From positions 372,001-436,000 of the forward strand of contig JBEWZL010000302.1 in assembly GCA_045837725.1 (NCBI GenBank): 64,000 nt of DNA. The letters run 5' to 3'. The translations under genes and the position numbers were made by a program. This DNA comes from Vermamoeba vermiformis (taxonomy: Eukaryota > Tubulinea > Echinamoebida). Shown here piece by piece: positions 47,528 to 58,999 of this stretch. How positions within the stretch are numbered: the first letter of the stretch is position 1; each line of letters opens with the position of its first letter. The notes under the pieces were generated by a model. That model was not told the DNA's origin. It made no database searches and saw only the letters and a program-made list of their open reading frames with translations.

Positions 47528-48022
47528 TGGTCCAAATAAGCATATGAGGCTTCACGATGTGGTATCTGGCTCTAGCGGTAACTAAATACTCTTCTTTTAA
47601 TATTTCATCGTGTATATGATTCGTGTGAACATCATGATGTGACGTAAGATATTATTTGGAAATTTTAGATATTTTTTGAAAGGCAAATCTCATTCAACAA
47701 AAAATTCTATTTGGATTCTTACGCAGCTCCAATTCTTCCTTTTCGTTAATTCGTGTACTTTTGAGACTATTGTGCAAACAAAAACGCGAAAATGAGGCTA
47801 GCCGAGGCAATTCTACAGAAAAATTCGCGTGGACTTCGAGATTAGCCATTTTAGGCGTTATTACATCTCGTATTGCCTCGAATCTCTATGATTTTCGCCT
47901 ACACTGCCGCGCTTATTATCCGGTTGGAGCAAATTCTCAGTCATTCAGTTGTTTTTGACCAATTCAGCCACACTCGAGTCACATCCACAACAGTTGTCTT
48001 TACACAGACCTACAACGACGCC
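47528..48022. promoter_or_regulatory. Divergent intergenic region (495 bp)
   Basis: Between the PGAM-like gene (minus) and a Rab32-like gene (plus). Short ORFs here lack coding character. It presumably contains both promoters and 5' UTRs. Confidence 0.4.
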
Positions 48023-49318
48023 ATGTCCTTCGCTATGGATAAAAACATGATGAAGAGGTTCAAGACCATGGATGTACGTATCAAGTTTTATTCTAACGAG
48101 TCGTCTAAGCTAATTTTCGCCATTAGTTGCAACCTAAGGAAGATCCGAAAAAACAATTTACAAACGTAGCTACGCGCAAAGTAATTGTCGTGGGAGGTTC
48201 AGGTGTTGGCAAGACATCCCTTATTCAACGCTATGTTCATAATATCTATTACAAGAACAATAAGACGACGGTACGTTTCAGTTTTATTTTTGATCCCACA
48301 AAGACATTTCAATTTGATATACTGACCACGTTTACTAGATAGGAGTCGATTATTTTCATAAGGACTTGCCCTGGACCGACGATACTATGCTTAAGATGCA
48401 GATCTGGGACATTGCTGGTACGTTCAAGTGAATCCATGATTACGTTTCGTAAATTCCGACCTTTAAATTGCAACGCGATAATCCTAGTTAATGCTCAATA
48501 ACACCATAATTATGTCGGCATCGGTACTAATATTACACGAATATTTAGGTCAAGAAAGGTACTCCAAGATGGTGCGAGCATTTTATCGAGAAGCTGTAGC
48601 TGCAGCTGTTGTCGTAGACTTGAATAAGTAAGTAGAGCATAATAGAACTAGTATTATATAGATATATCATAATCCAACCTAATAGAGTTAAGTTGATTTT
48701 GTTTTTTGGATGTACCGAAGGCTAATAATTACGTCGTAGTTTGGAGCATTCTTTGGCCCTGGCAAAGAAGTGGAAGGAAGATATCGATAAGAACGTGTTC
48801 CTAACAGATGGCACATCAGTCCCTGTGGTGTTAGTAGGAAATAAAGCGGATCTGCTCTCCCCGCAAGACCGCGAGAAAATATTGCAACGATTAAAGGCTG
48901 TGCAAGAGGAATGGGGCTTCAAGAAGAGCTTCGTGTCGTCAGCGTATTCAGGCGTATATGTTGAGGACCTATTCACGGAGATTGGCGCACTGGCGATGAA
49001 CGGCATGCCTCGAATGTTTGTGCACCCTTCGACGACGGATTCGATCCGGTTGATGGATTCATTGCTTATCCTCTTTGAATTAGTGCAGCAGTATGTTTAT
49101 TATCATTGTATTTATTTTGTGTAAAGGAATTTTTAAGCTAGATCAGAGGCCTTTATGAAAATTCAAACCTTCGACTTCGCAATACCAATTATTGGCTAAC
49201 CCTTGGTCTCCACGATGTAGTTGTGGTACAATCAAACTGCCTACTGTTCGATCTAACATATATATATATTCCTGGAGATTCTGGCGCCTCAAAAATGAGA
49301 AAATTTACTTGCGACTAA
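48023..49318 (+). CDS. Rab32-like small GTPase with uncertain C-terminal exon
   Basis: Exons join(48023..48073,48127..48270,48339..48417,48549..48627,48740..49090,49147..49318); the first five are firm. It has P-loop GGSGVGKTS, WDIAGQERYSKMVRAFYREA (Rab32-type Ile), KWKEDIDKNVFLTDG (Rab32-type), G4 GNKADLL and G5 SSAYSG. After RMFVHPSTTDSIRLMDSLL the gene either runs unspliced to a stop at 49124 or uses a 56-nt intron (GTATGT..CAG) into a 57-codon exon ending KFTCD. Neither ending has a normal double-Cys prenyl motif. The next gene is a closer-to-normal paralogue, so this pair probably arose by duplication. Confidence 0.78.
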
Positions 49319-49730
49319 AAATGAAGATTGCCCAGAATGCTCAAGCACACGATATGCAAAGCATTGGGTTAATGCACGACAAAAATGTCATTTAATGCTG
49401 TAGATATGGTTATCATTGTAAGTAAAGCACTGTTTTAGTCAAATCCAATCTAAAATCGTTTAGAAAATTGCCTAAAATTAACAACACCAAAGATACGCTT
49501 CAAAAATAGATTTTTGTAGCAAAGGTAGCAATATGCGCATTTTGAACAAGTAGCAGAATTATTTCGTAAGCTTGATTCGGTTTTACATTAATTTTCAATC
49601 AATTTCCGTGTAATCAAACGATCACAAAAGGTGTATAAGCGAACCAGTACGTTATTAATAATAGTTTCAACCAATCCACCACGCGTCAATCTTATTGTCA
49701 ATCTAGCAAAACTCCAAATCCGATCTAAAA
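49319..49730. other. Intergenic region between two Rab32-like genes (412 bp)
   Basis: Spacer between tandem plus-strand genes. A short open stretch to 49395 has no recognised similarity. No RNA gene or repeat is recognised. Confidence 0.4.
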
Positions 49731-50883
49731 ATGTCGCTTGCTAATCCACCTCCCAACCAATCAGGAAATCGCAGCAGAAAGGGATCAATAGACGAACTGG
49801 CATATGAGAATAGATTAGTACGCAAGACCATTCTCGTTGGTCCTGTTGGCGTTGGCAAAACTTCGTTGGTGTACAGATCCGCTTTCAATACTTTTACTGA
49901 GCATTACAAAGCAACCGTAAGTGCTATATAATTATAATATACGATATATTAATATTTTATGTTAGATTGGATGCGATTTTTGCGAAAAGAAGATTGAGCT
50001 GGATTCAAAACACTTGTTAAAGCTTCAGATATGGGATATAGCTGGTACTCACTCGCTCAAAAATATGCCTATAAGATACATTATCAATATTTATGTACGA
50101 TAGGACAAGAGAGATTTGCCGTAATGACGCGCGTTTATTTCAGAGGCGCTGTTTGCGCTGCTGTTTGTTTTGATCTAACAAAGTAAGTCTTATTTTCGCT
50201 AAATTCGCTTATAAAATAATTGTTATGTTAATAACAAAATTTATTTAGCTTTGAAAAGACCCTTGAAGAAGCGATCAAGTGGAAACAAGAGATCGACTCG
50301 AAAGTTTTCTTAGAAGACGGTCGTAGCATTCCAGTAATACTCGTAGCGAATAAAGTAAGTCTTGTTATACTTGTAGCGCGATTATAATAGAAAGTTGTGA
50401 GAATTATCCTTCGTTTTAGTCTGTTCGTTGAATTTGTACCAGATCCGATCAAATTTTGCTGAATTTTCTTTGTTCTATTTTGGTACGACAATGCCGCATA
50501 TAGTTTTCTTGCAATATCATCTTCGTATTAGTTATTCTTACTAAGATTAGTTTTCATTTCGCTGAAGCCAGATCCAAAGATTAATTTAGTTAATTTTTCA
50601 GGCGGATCTAGTCGACCACGATGACTCAGAATTCATCGTTAAGCTTAATACTCTTAACGACATCGTCGTCAAGTATAATTTTGACCGATGGATCATGACA
50701 TCTGCACGTACTGGCGAGAATGTTGATCAGCTGATCGAATCCCTGGCTAAACATGCTGCAGAGTTGAAGCCTTTGATGTCTGAGAATACTAAAACTAATA
50801 CTAAGGCTGTTGTACAATTAGACTCGGGCAAGTCTAAGGACTCAAAGCGCATCCGTAAGCGAGATGTATGTTGCGAGAACTAA
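49731..50883 (+). CDS. Rab32-like small GTPase
   Basis: Five exons, join(49731..49916,49966..50044,50104..50182,50249..50354,50602..50883), 243 aa. It has a disordered N-terminal stretch (residues 1-30), P-loop GPVGVGKTS, WDIAGQERFAVMTRVYFRGA, KWKQEIDSKVFLEDG, G4 VANKADL, G5 TSARTG and C-terminal RKRDVCCEN. The Cys pair should be geranylgeranylated. Intron positions match the Rab32-like genes at 25612 and 48023, so all three share ancestry. Likely role: vesicle or organelle identity, as for Rab32 in other protists. Confidence 0.92.
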
Positions 50884-51080
50884 TTCTCGCTTGGATCTGC
50901 TCTTGGACCTTGCTCGAACTTAAATTATTTTATTTATTTGTATAGAACCCTCGAATTGTAAATATTGTGCATTATTACTTGCAATAAAAGTAATCGACAA
51001 CAAAAAAAGTTGCTTCATCCGCCTTAAAATTTAATTTTTCTTATTTAAACCTGTAATTCCGCGAATATTTTCCGCTAATT

Positions 51081-54000
51081 TTATTGTTTAGTCTCGTTTT
51101 CAAGCCCTCTATTGTACATTTCAGTCAAAGCCTCAACAACTTCTTGGATCGACGGTCTGTTTTCAGGATCTTGGTCCCAACATTGTCTTAATAGCGTTGC
51201 ATAGTCATAAGGACATCCTGCAGGTATAGCTTCACGATTTCCATCGATTACAAATTTAGCAACGTCCCATGAATGACTGAATGCTGTGTACGGTTCTTTT
51301 TGCGAGATCAAGACCCACAATAATACTCCAAAACTGAAGACATCGGCTTTGGTATCGTACCTATAATATAATATTATGAGCAAGTGTTATATAACAAAGA
51401 AATTGGGCCTTGTCAGCGTTAGTTCTAATTTCATTTTGGATCTCGAAAATTTAAAACTGAATTTTAACGAAGAACTTACTTTTTGTTGCTTAATACTTCA
51501 GGGGCCATATAAATAGGTGTTCCAATGCCTTTAGTAAATGTTGCAGCTCGTTGATCTGAAATGGTTCTGGCGGATCCAAAATCGGATAATTTGACAATAG
51601 CGGCGTTAGACTGCAAATCTAATGAGGCTAATAATACGTTCTCGACTTTAATGTCTCTATGCAGCACGTTGTTGTTGTGCAAGAATTGAATGGCTTGAGC
51701 TGTCTCTAACGCGATCCGTAGTTTCATTAAATAAGGCACTGCTTTCTTATGCAACAGCTGTTCTAAACTGCCATTTGGAATGAATTCTGTCACAATAGCT
51801 AATTTTCCTTTCAATTTTGACGCGCCGACGAATGACACGATGTTCTTGTGCCGTAGAATTGACAGCAATTTGATTTCACGTTCAAATTCTTCCAAATTAT
51901 CATCGTCCAATAAATCTTGCATTTTTAGCATCTTTGCAGCAACGATTTGTCCTCTATATTCACCCTACGTGAAATTTTTTTTGTTGATGACAGGTGTCAA
52001 AAGTGTCAAAATGTCACTATGCCTTACCTTAAAGACGATGCCAAATCCACCTTCGCCGATTGGTTTTTCATCGAATTTGATTTCGTCGATGTCAATCCAG
52101 GGTGATAGACGACTGCTCGCGTCAAGTGTCAAGAAGAAATGTTTGTCCAAATCAGGAAACTCGACGCCAATCAGTACACTCACGTTGGTCGTAATGTTCA
52201 TTTTGAACGAGAAATCAACGTCCACTGCCGTTGAATCACGATCTGTCTCGCTATTCGTGCGTCTTTTGCTGCGCGGTTGTAACTCAATTTCATCTGGCTC
52301 AGCTGCAAACGAAAAATTATTGCCAAATTTGGAAAGAAGTAAATTTTCGTGCATGTTCTTACCGGTCAACGTATACTTGTGAGTTTCGGGCACGTGAAAA
52401 ACTATTGTCAGACTCTTCTTCTTGCCCATTTTAAGTAATGGAATGGCCATTTCAGTCGGTGAGTTCGGATCCGGTGTCAACATGTCAAAGTTTGACTTCT
52501 TGCTTTTGACACCTGATTTGGCCACCATAGAGCTCTTCCATCGGATATTAACGGTGTCGTAATATTCCGCGTTAAGATCGAATTGATCTCCGTGACCTCC
52601 GAAGTCAAGCGCGGTCTTCGAGAAAACTATCGGAAGTTTCTCCGCGCTGCATAGTGTCGAAGATTCAGGTGGGACCCAAGTCTTGGAGATCGGGTACAAC
52701 ACTTTGTCGATACCAAATGTGGCCTTTGTGTACGTGATGTTCTTGCGCTCTTTCAATTTTCTTCGTACAATAATGACTGAGGCTATCATTGTACCCACAA
52801 ACACGAGCAAACACGCCACAATGATGAAAATAACCTTCATGAAAAGGGCATTAGAAATGAGACCTGGTGGCATTGGTATGCGATTATAGGGCTTACATAG
52901 CTATCAGACAAATCGACATTGAGCACAACTTCGTTGCTGATTTGATAGCCGGCTGGATTGAATGCAATGACTTGGAACACATTGCCATCCATATCCAGTT
53001 GCGCTTCGCTAATAACATAGGCCGAATCATTGCCACCCTAAACCAACGTTGATTAGTACCTGAGTCAATCGTGCGTTTGAGATGACAGGTGTCATTTTTA
53101 ACTTACCTCTGTGATGTTGACGCCATTTCTAGACCATTGGAACTGAAGTTGATCTTTAGGATAGGCCGTGACAGAAAAGCTAGCAGTTTGACCAGATTTG
53201 ACTCGCACATTTTCGAGTTTTCTATCGAGTGTTGGCGGTCCTAGTAACTTCACAGCAGCCACGATATTTTCGTAGTTTGTGCTGAAGAGTGGATGTCCAA
53301 GTCGCAAAAAGTACTCGCCGACGTGAGACTCGTTCAAACTTGGAATGAACAGTCGCTTGCCGTTGACACCTTCAATGCGAACTCGGTTTTTGAGCCATGA
53401 AAATGTCATTTCTGATTCACTGACAGAGGTGTGAAGTGACACTGAGAGTTCGAGGGGTTGTCCAGCAAAACTATTGACTTGAATGTCGTGGTTGCGGTTG
53501 AACTGAACGTCGGTCACTTCAACAGTAAACGTGACTGGGCCGTATTTTCCAGCAACATTGAGCAAGTCTAAAGTATACGTTCCTTGCGAGGCCGGGGAGG
53601 CACTATCGATTCTATAAACGTTGCTGGTGGAATTCTAAGGCAAGGTCAGTAAAAGTGTTGCAAAATTTAGAGTGAAGCTTACCTGAATTAAGTTGCCATT
53701 GTGATGCCAAATATAGTAAATAAAGCCTCCAGTAGCATTAATAGTGATATTAAACGGCGAGCCAGTGAAAATTCTGTAATTTGGTTCTGGTGGCTTAAGT
53801 ATCTGAGGACTTCTTATGACTGAAATTCTCGTGTCTCGTGTCACAGATCCGGACGGGTTAGCGACAGTCACCGTGTAAACATCACCATCCATTTGCTATC
53901 GATAAGAAAATATTATTATAGACATTACTTATTGCATCGATGACTTACGCTGGTTACTCTGGGAATAAAATAACTGTCGCTGGTGCTATTGACGGGCCGT

Positions 54001-56634
54001 CGTACCACGCCGTTGAGGTACCACGTGTAGACTGGATCATTGCCCACAGCAACCACCCTGACCTCCGCATGCTGATCGATAACGACGTAAGTCACGGGGT
54101 CAAATGTCACGATCTCTGGAGGTCCTCTAACGACCACTCGTGCAGTGTCACTTGTCGCACTGCCAGCAGGGTTGGTGACAGTAACGTAAGCACGGAAATT
54201 TTGTCGAACATCCTTGATCATGATGTACGTGTCAGTGGCGGTGGTTCTGTCAGCAATAATTTCGTACTCGAGTGCAGGTGTCAGGTGCCACTCGAATGTC
54301 AAGCTGCGACCTCTGGCACGAGCCGACAACACGACATTTTGGCCCAAAAATGGAAACGCAGCTGTTGGAGACCGAGAAAATGTCGGTGCTGTCTCTTGCA
54401 CGAGTTGGAATGTCATTGAAGTCACACCATTGGCGTTGTATGCTTCAAACTTGATATCGGCTTCGTTGTCTTGTGCTTGCAAGTTGTGAAATTGCATCGT
54501 CGTTGTGTTGCTGTCAGGAATCAATTCGTTCTCTAAAATGCTCTGTTAATGACTGCCAATGTATACTAAGATTCGGCGCGTACCTCTAAACCATCGAAAA
54601 CTCATTCCGCGGCCTGTGACTGCAACGGTAACGCTCGGAGACTCTCCGATAAAGAATTTAACGGGATCTATGGTCCTAGTAATCCTAGGGGCTGGTTCGG
54701 GAGAGACAGTAATGATGGGGCCGTATGTAGTTCCGGACGGATTTGACGCGACTAATTGATACCTGTCAAAAATGTCATTCAGTGACACGTGTCAAACATT
54801 AATGTGACGTCGACTTACGTGTTGGTTGTCATATCAAATGGCGGGAGGGACAGAATGTACGTATTTTCACCGGGGATGGTTTCATTGTTTCTGAGCCAGC
54901 GAGCAGTGACGTTGTTGCCCAGGACTTCGCGTGACATGTCAATGGCGTAGATTTCGCCTAACAGCAACAATACAGTCCGTGCTCGAGGTCTGCTGAACGC
55001 TGGTGGCTTTTCCACAGTGATCGGGTAGGGAGAAGACAAGACATAGCCGTTAGGATTTGACACGTTGACACGCACTTCAGCTCCGTCTTGGTCCAGTGAA
55101 GCAATCAAGACCGTAATCGGGTTTGCATCACCTCCAGCAGCGATAATCTCGTCGCCCAGGAACCACGTGAAGTTCAGTGAAATGCCATCGAGAATGGTCA
55201 ACGAAAAGTCAACGCTTTGACCGATAAACAGCGCTTGAGTCGTGCTCGGTGTCAGTGCGCCAATGACAGGCGGTGATTGTGCAATAATCAGCGCTGGATT
55301 TGATAACAAGTGGTCTGTTCCATCTTCGACGAGCACTGTGTACCTAGTCCCATTCATGGACCACGTGAACGGGTCTAAAGTGATGCTCGTGCTCGTGGCT
55401 CCCTCGATAAACACGCCGTCGAGTAGCCATTGGTAACTTAAGTTTGTTTCTCCGATTGCAACCACTGACAATGTAGTGACCTCGCCTAAAAATAGGCGCG
55501 TGACGTGTGGTGGTTCTTGCTGAATCACGAACGGGAATATCCGTACTGAGAACGCAATGCTTTTTTCTTGTTTGCAGGCATCTATGACACGCACTGAATA
55601 AATGCCAGTTTGTGCTTGAGTCGCGTTCGTGATCGTGTAAATGTTCCGATCCGCGTCTGTTTCAAGACATTAGTAACCATTCATATGCATCTATATGCTA
55701 TAGTTCTTACTTAACACGGTTGTGCCTCTCTTCCACTCGAAAACTAGGCCAGTGCCACTAGCATCAATGACAATAGTTCGTGTGCCACCGAACAAAACTT
55801 CGACCTCCGGATCTGCAAAGTCAATCGAGAGTGGTCTGCAGACATCCAAGCTGACAATGACTGTTGTCACTGATTTGCCGCACGGGTCAATCGCGCGTGC
55901 AAAATAATTGCCTTCGTTTTCTGGCTGTGCGCTTGCGATCGAATAAACATTCGAATGTGCGTTGGCTATTGCTACACCGTTCAAATACCACTGATACGAC
56001 ACTGCCGTGCCCGAAGCTAAATTTTGTTAAATCAGTCTGACTGGTTCCTAATAAGGAAATTTCCAAAAAAGGAAAAGTAATATTATTTGATTTACCTCGT
56101 GTCAAAAATGTTGCGGGAGTGTTGACAGGTGTCACAACGGCTGTAGGCTGCGTGTCGATCTTTAACGCAGTGCATTGTGCAATTGTAAACGTGTTTGTCT
56201 TCACTTGAACTGGCCTGCAGCTCGCGCCATAATACGTCAAACGGAGAGTATAAGTTCCAGCTGCCTGCTTTACTGTAAAAGTGTATGATTGCGCCGCTGT
56301 TAATCCTATTGACGTGCACGTCGGGACTATTGAAGTTGTGCATAAATCGAGTTTGAATTGTCGGGCTGGTTGGCAATTGGTGAAAGTCCAAGTAACTAAA
56401 ACCGCTTGATTTGTGTAAACTGTGCTTGGAATTGAACTAATCGATTGTCCTATAATTAATTATACGGTTAGTTAAAATAATTGTTGGCTTGGAAATTTTT
56501 GAAACGATTTTGAAATTTTTAGACATCTAGAAGGTTCGGTTATGAAGTGCAACTGAATAATCGTACGTACCATTAATTATATGAAATAAATAAAATAAAA
56601 TAAAGAGCAAAGCCGCAGAACGAGCTGGCGCCAT
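51081..56634 (-). CDS. Receptor-type TKL protein kinase with Ig-like ectodomain
   Basis: Twelve exons, complement(join(51081..51360,51480..51964,52028..52834,52897..53037,53107..53634,53683..53895,53949..54532,54584..54762,54819..55656,55711..56016,56096..56449,56571..56634)), 1592 aa. A signal peptide (SAALLFILFYLFHIING) precedes about ten Ig-like beta-sandwich modules with the recurring pattern (Y/F)xW..(N/G)...I and closing N/DP.G (YQWYLNGVAIANAHSNVYS, FTWFLGDEIIAAGGDANP, YTWYLNGVVRR). The TM helix is at about 1069-1092 (VIFIIVACLLVFVGTMIASV). A juxtamembrane beta domain of about 220 residues leads to the kinase: IGEGGFGIVFK, VAAKML, HRDIKVENVLL, SDFGSA, GTPIYMAPE, DVFSFGVLLW and CWDQDPENRPS. 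All catalytic residues are present. It is a surface sensor or adhesion receptor by topology; the ligand is unknown. Confidence 0.93.
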
Positions 56635-56847
56635 CTTGATCAGATCCCTCGATCTGCTGTAGAAGAGCAGCTGTATTCAATATAGGCTTAAAATCCTGGT
56701 TAAAATACCCGCGGTGGTATTATACATAAAATAGTTAACATTAATTTATGCGGAGATTGTCGTGTCAAGGATGTCAAAAAACGGGTATTTCGGATGCGGT
56801 CCCAAATCTTCAATAACGAAACTATATTAATACAAACTACGTACACT

Positions 56848-58509
56848 TTATACAAATCGAATTTTCTTCGAAACAGTCTTTTGTTTTTCCTTGTCTCTTT
56901 TGCGCTTCAATTTCGATCTGATCTCGTCTCGTTTTCGTTGTTCCTCTTCACTTTCTTCAAAAGACTCATCGACCGATACAGACTTGATGCCTTTAGTTGG
57001 AGATGATGTGGTAGATGAAGCTTTAATCTCCGATTCATCTGCCTCGTAAGCCTAAATAACGGGTTAGAAGATCGCGGATTCGGTTGTGGTAGACGTACCA
57101 GATCAAATGGGTCGTATTGCGATTGATTTAAAGTAGAATTGAATGTCGAGTTGAATTGAGAAGCACCCATATCATAGCTTTGTGAGGGAGGAAAACTCAA
57201 CGTGGATTCGAAACGCAAACTTGGCTCAGTTTTGACTTCTTGTTTAACCACTGACTTGATAGCTACAGGATCGTATTAGCATAATGTTGTAGTAATTAAT
57301 GGATTAGACGTACCTGGTCTATTTGTACAAAAAGAGTAAAGTTTGCCGCGAGTCTCATCTAAACTGCCTCCGTGAGTCATTTTGCTTTCTTTCAGCAGGT
57401 CATCGAACTCCTATTAAGCAGCTTGTTGGTACATAGATAATATATAGCGATGTTTTACCGACCTGTGAAGCGAGCATTCTTTGTGTAAAGGCTTCTGGAT
57501 CGAATATGTTATTTGTTCCTAAAAGATTAATTAGTTAGTAAAACGATATTATTATGGTGCTATTTACCTCTAGATAATTTAAGATTGTTCTTCTTTAGTT
57601 CTGCTATTTGCATGTCGCGCTCAACGACCATACTTTTCAAGATCTGATTTTGCCGCGCAAGTTCTTTCGACATTAGGAAGAACGGGAACACAAAGTTGTC
57701 GCGAATATATATTGAACTTTGATGGTCCGATAATGGTCTGCATTCGAAGCTCCATTCAAATGGAAAGAAGTCGATTTTTGTCTTCACTGATAAGATCACG
57801 CGATCTCCTGCCTCGTCCACGGCACTTGGCTCGCCAAAGTAATATTTGACAGGGTGAGTTGGCTTGACAACGATCTTTTCTAACAATTTAAGCACGTAGC
57901 GTAGTGAGTCTTGATCCACTGGCTCGTCTTTTGGAATTACGACGGATTTGGAAAGAGGTTGCCTGACTTTGACTGGGCTAGCCTTCTTAATATGCTTCGA
58001 GGTGACATTGGTGGAGTGCGATTGTGACCGACTTAATTTGCTCTTCTTGATTTGCTCGTTGGGCTCGTTGCTATTTTCTTTTTCTCCGTCGGATCCGTTC
58101 AAGTCGTCGCTTGAATTTTGTCTTGATAGCTCCAATTTTGATATTTTTAGTTGCGGCATGAATTTTTTCTTTTGAGTAATCAGCATGTCGATGTTGGAGC
58201 ATTCTGATTCGAAAACGTGGATCATATCCGTAAACAACAGTCTGTAGCCCAATGAATTGCGTTGGCTGAATAATGTACGATATTTGTCGTCTTGATTTGT
58301 TGCCTCAGAGCCCCACGTAATGAGCTTTAACAGGTGGTGGCCGTGATCGTCAATTAAAATTGGAATCCACTCTGAGCCTGAAGAAAAGTGCTCCAAAATT
58401 AATAATTATATGATAATAGTTTTTTGTTAGAATTAAAGCAAAATTGTAAGCAAGATTGGAGTAAAATGATTCGAAACTTACTGATCTGGTTTTCTTTTTG
58501 TGTATTCAT
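56848..58509 (-). CDS. XLF/Cernunnos-like NHEJ factor
   Basis: Six exons, roughly complement(join(56848..57051,57099..57262,57314..57410,57462..57517,57568..58377,58482..58509)), about 452 aa; the two small exons may shift by a base. The head-domain pattern fits XLF: EWIPILIDDHGHHLLKLIT, YRLLFTDMIHVFESE, LILSVKTKIDFFPFEWSFEC, then the start of a coiled coil (FPFFLMSKELARQNQILKSM, ERDMQIAELKKNNLK). A basic, Ser-rich loop (about 120-200) interrupts the head. The tail is disordered and ends KEKQKTVSKKIRFV, similar in kind to the Ku-binding motif of XLF. XLF bridges DNA ends with XRCC4/Lig4. Length exceeds the human protein (299 aa) because of the loop and tail. XRCC4 or PAXX kinship is the main alternative. 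Confidence 0.72.
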
Positions 58510-58999
58510 TTTAAAACATGCACATCTTGCTATTATAATTAATTACAAGTCGTGTTGCGTTCATTTGTGGTTTAGAAATTTAAATGATTCGATTTCATTT
58601 TTTGGCGCGGCCCGACCGTTACAATTTCTTTTTCTTTTTCTGCTTGATAATCAGACCCATTAGTTGCTCAAGATAATATCAAGATGTAACCATTGGATAA
58701 GATAAAGTTGGAAGTCGGCGGATCTAGATCTCGAGTATTCTTCATTTTAGATTTGTGATTCCGTTTGACAAAATTAATTTTAATTGGCACCAATAGAATT
58801 AATATATTTACGAGTAATGACCACGAAAGAATAGAATAAAATTTTTATTTATCAGCTCTTGCGATAGGTAACGCCAAACGGCATCCGAATTTGAATTAAT
58901 TTAAACTTGAATACCAGTATTAATAATAACAGTAAATTTGGAAAAATTAAATTATTGGTGATATATTCTTAATTAATAACAGTGTTATTTTCTAGCGTG
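58510..58999. promoter_or_regulatory. Divergent intergenic region (490 bp)
   Basis: Between the XLF-like gene (minus) and the CLU-UBR-LRR gene (plus). It is AT-rich with no gene recognised; it presumably contains the promoters of both. Confidence 0.4.

Noticed and set aside
47761-48169. Open frames upstream of the Rab32-like gene
   Set aside because: Poor coding character, no start context, and they run into the real first exons out of frame.
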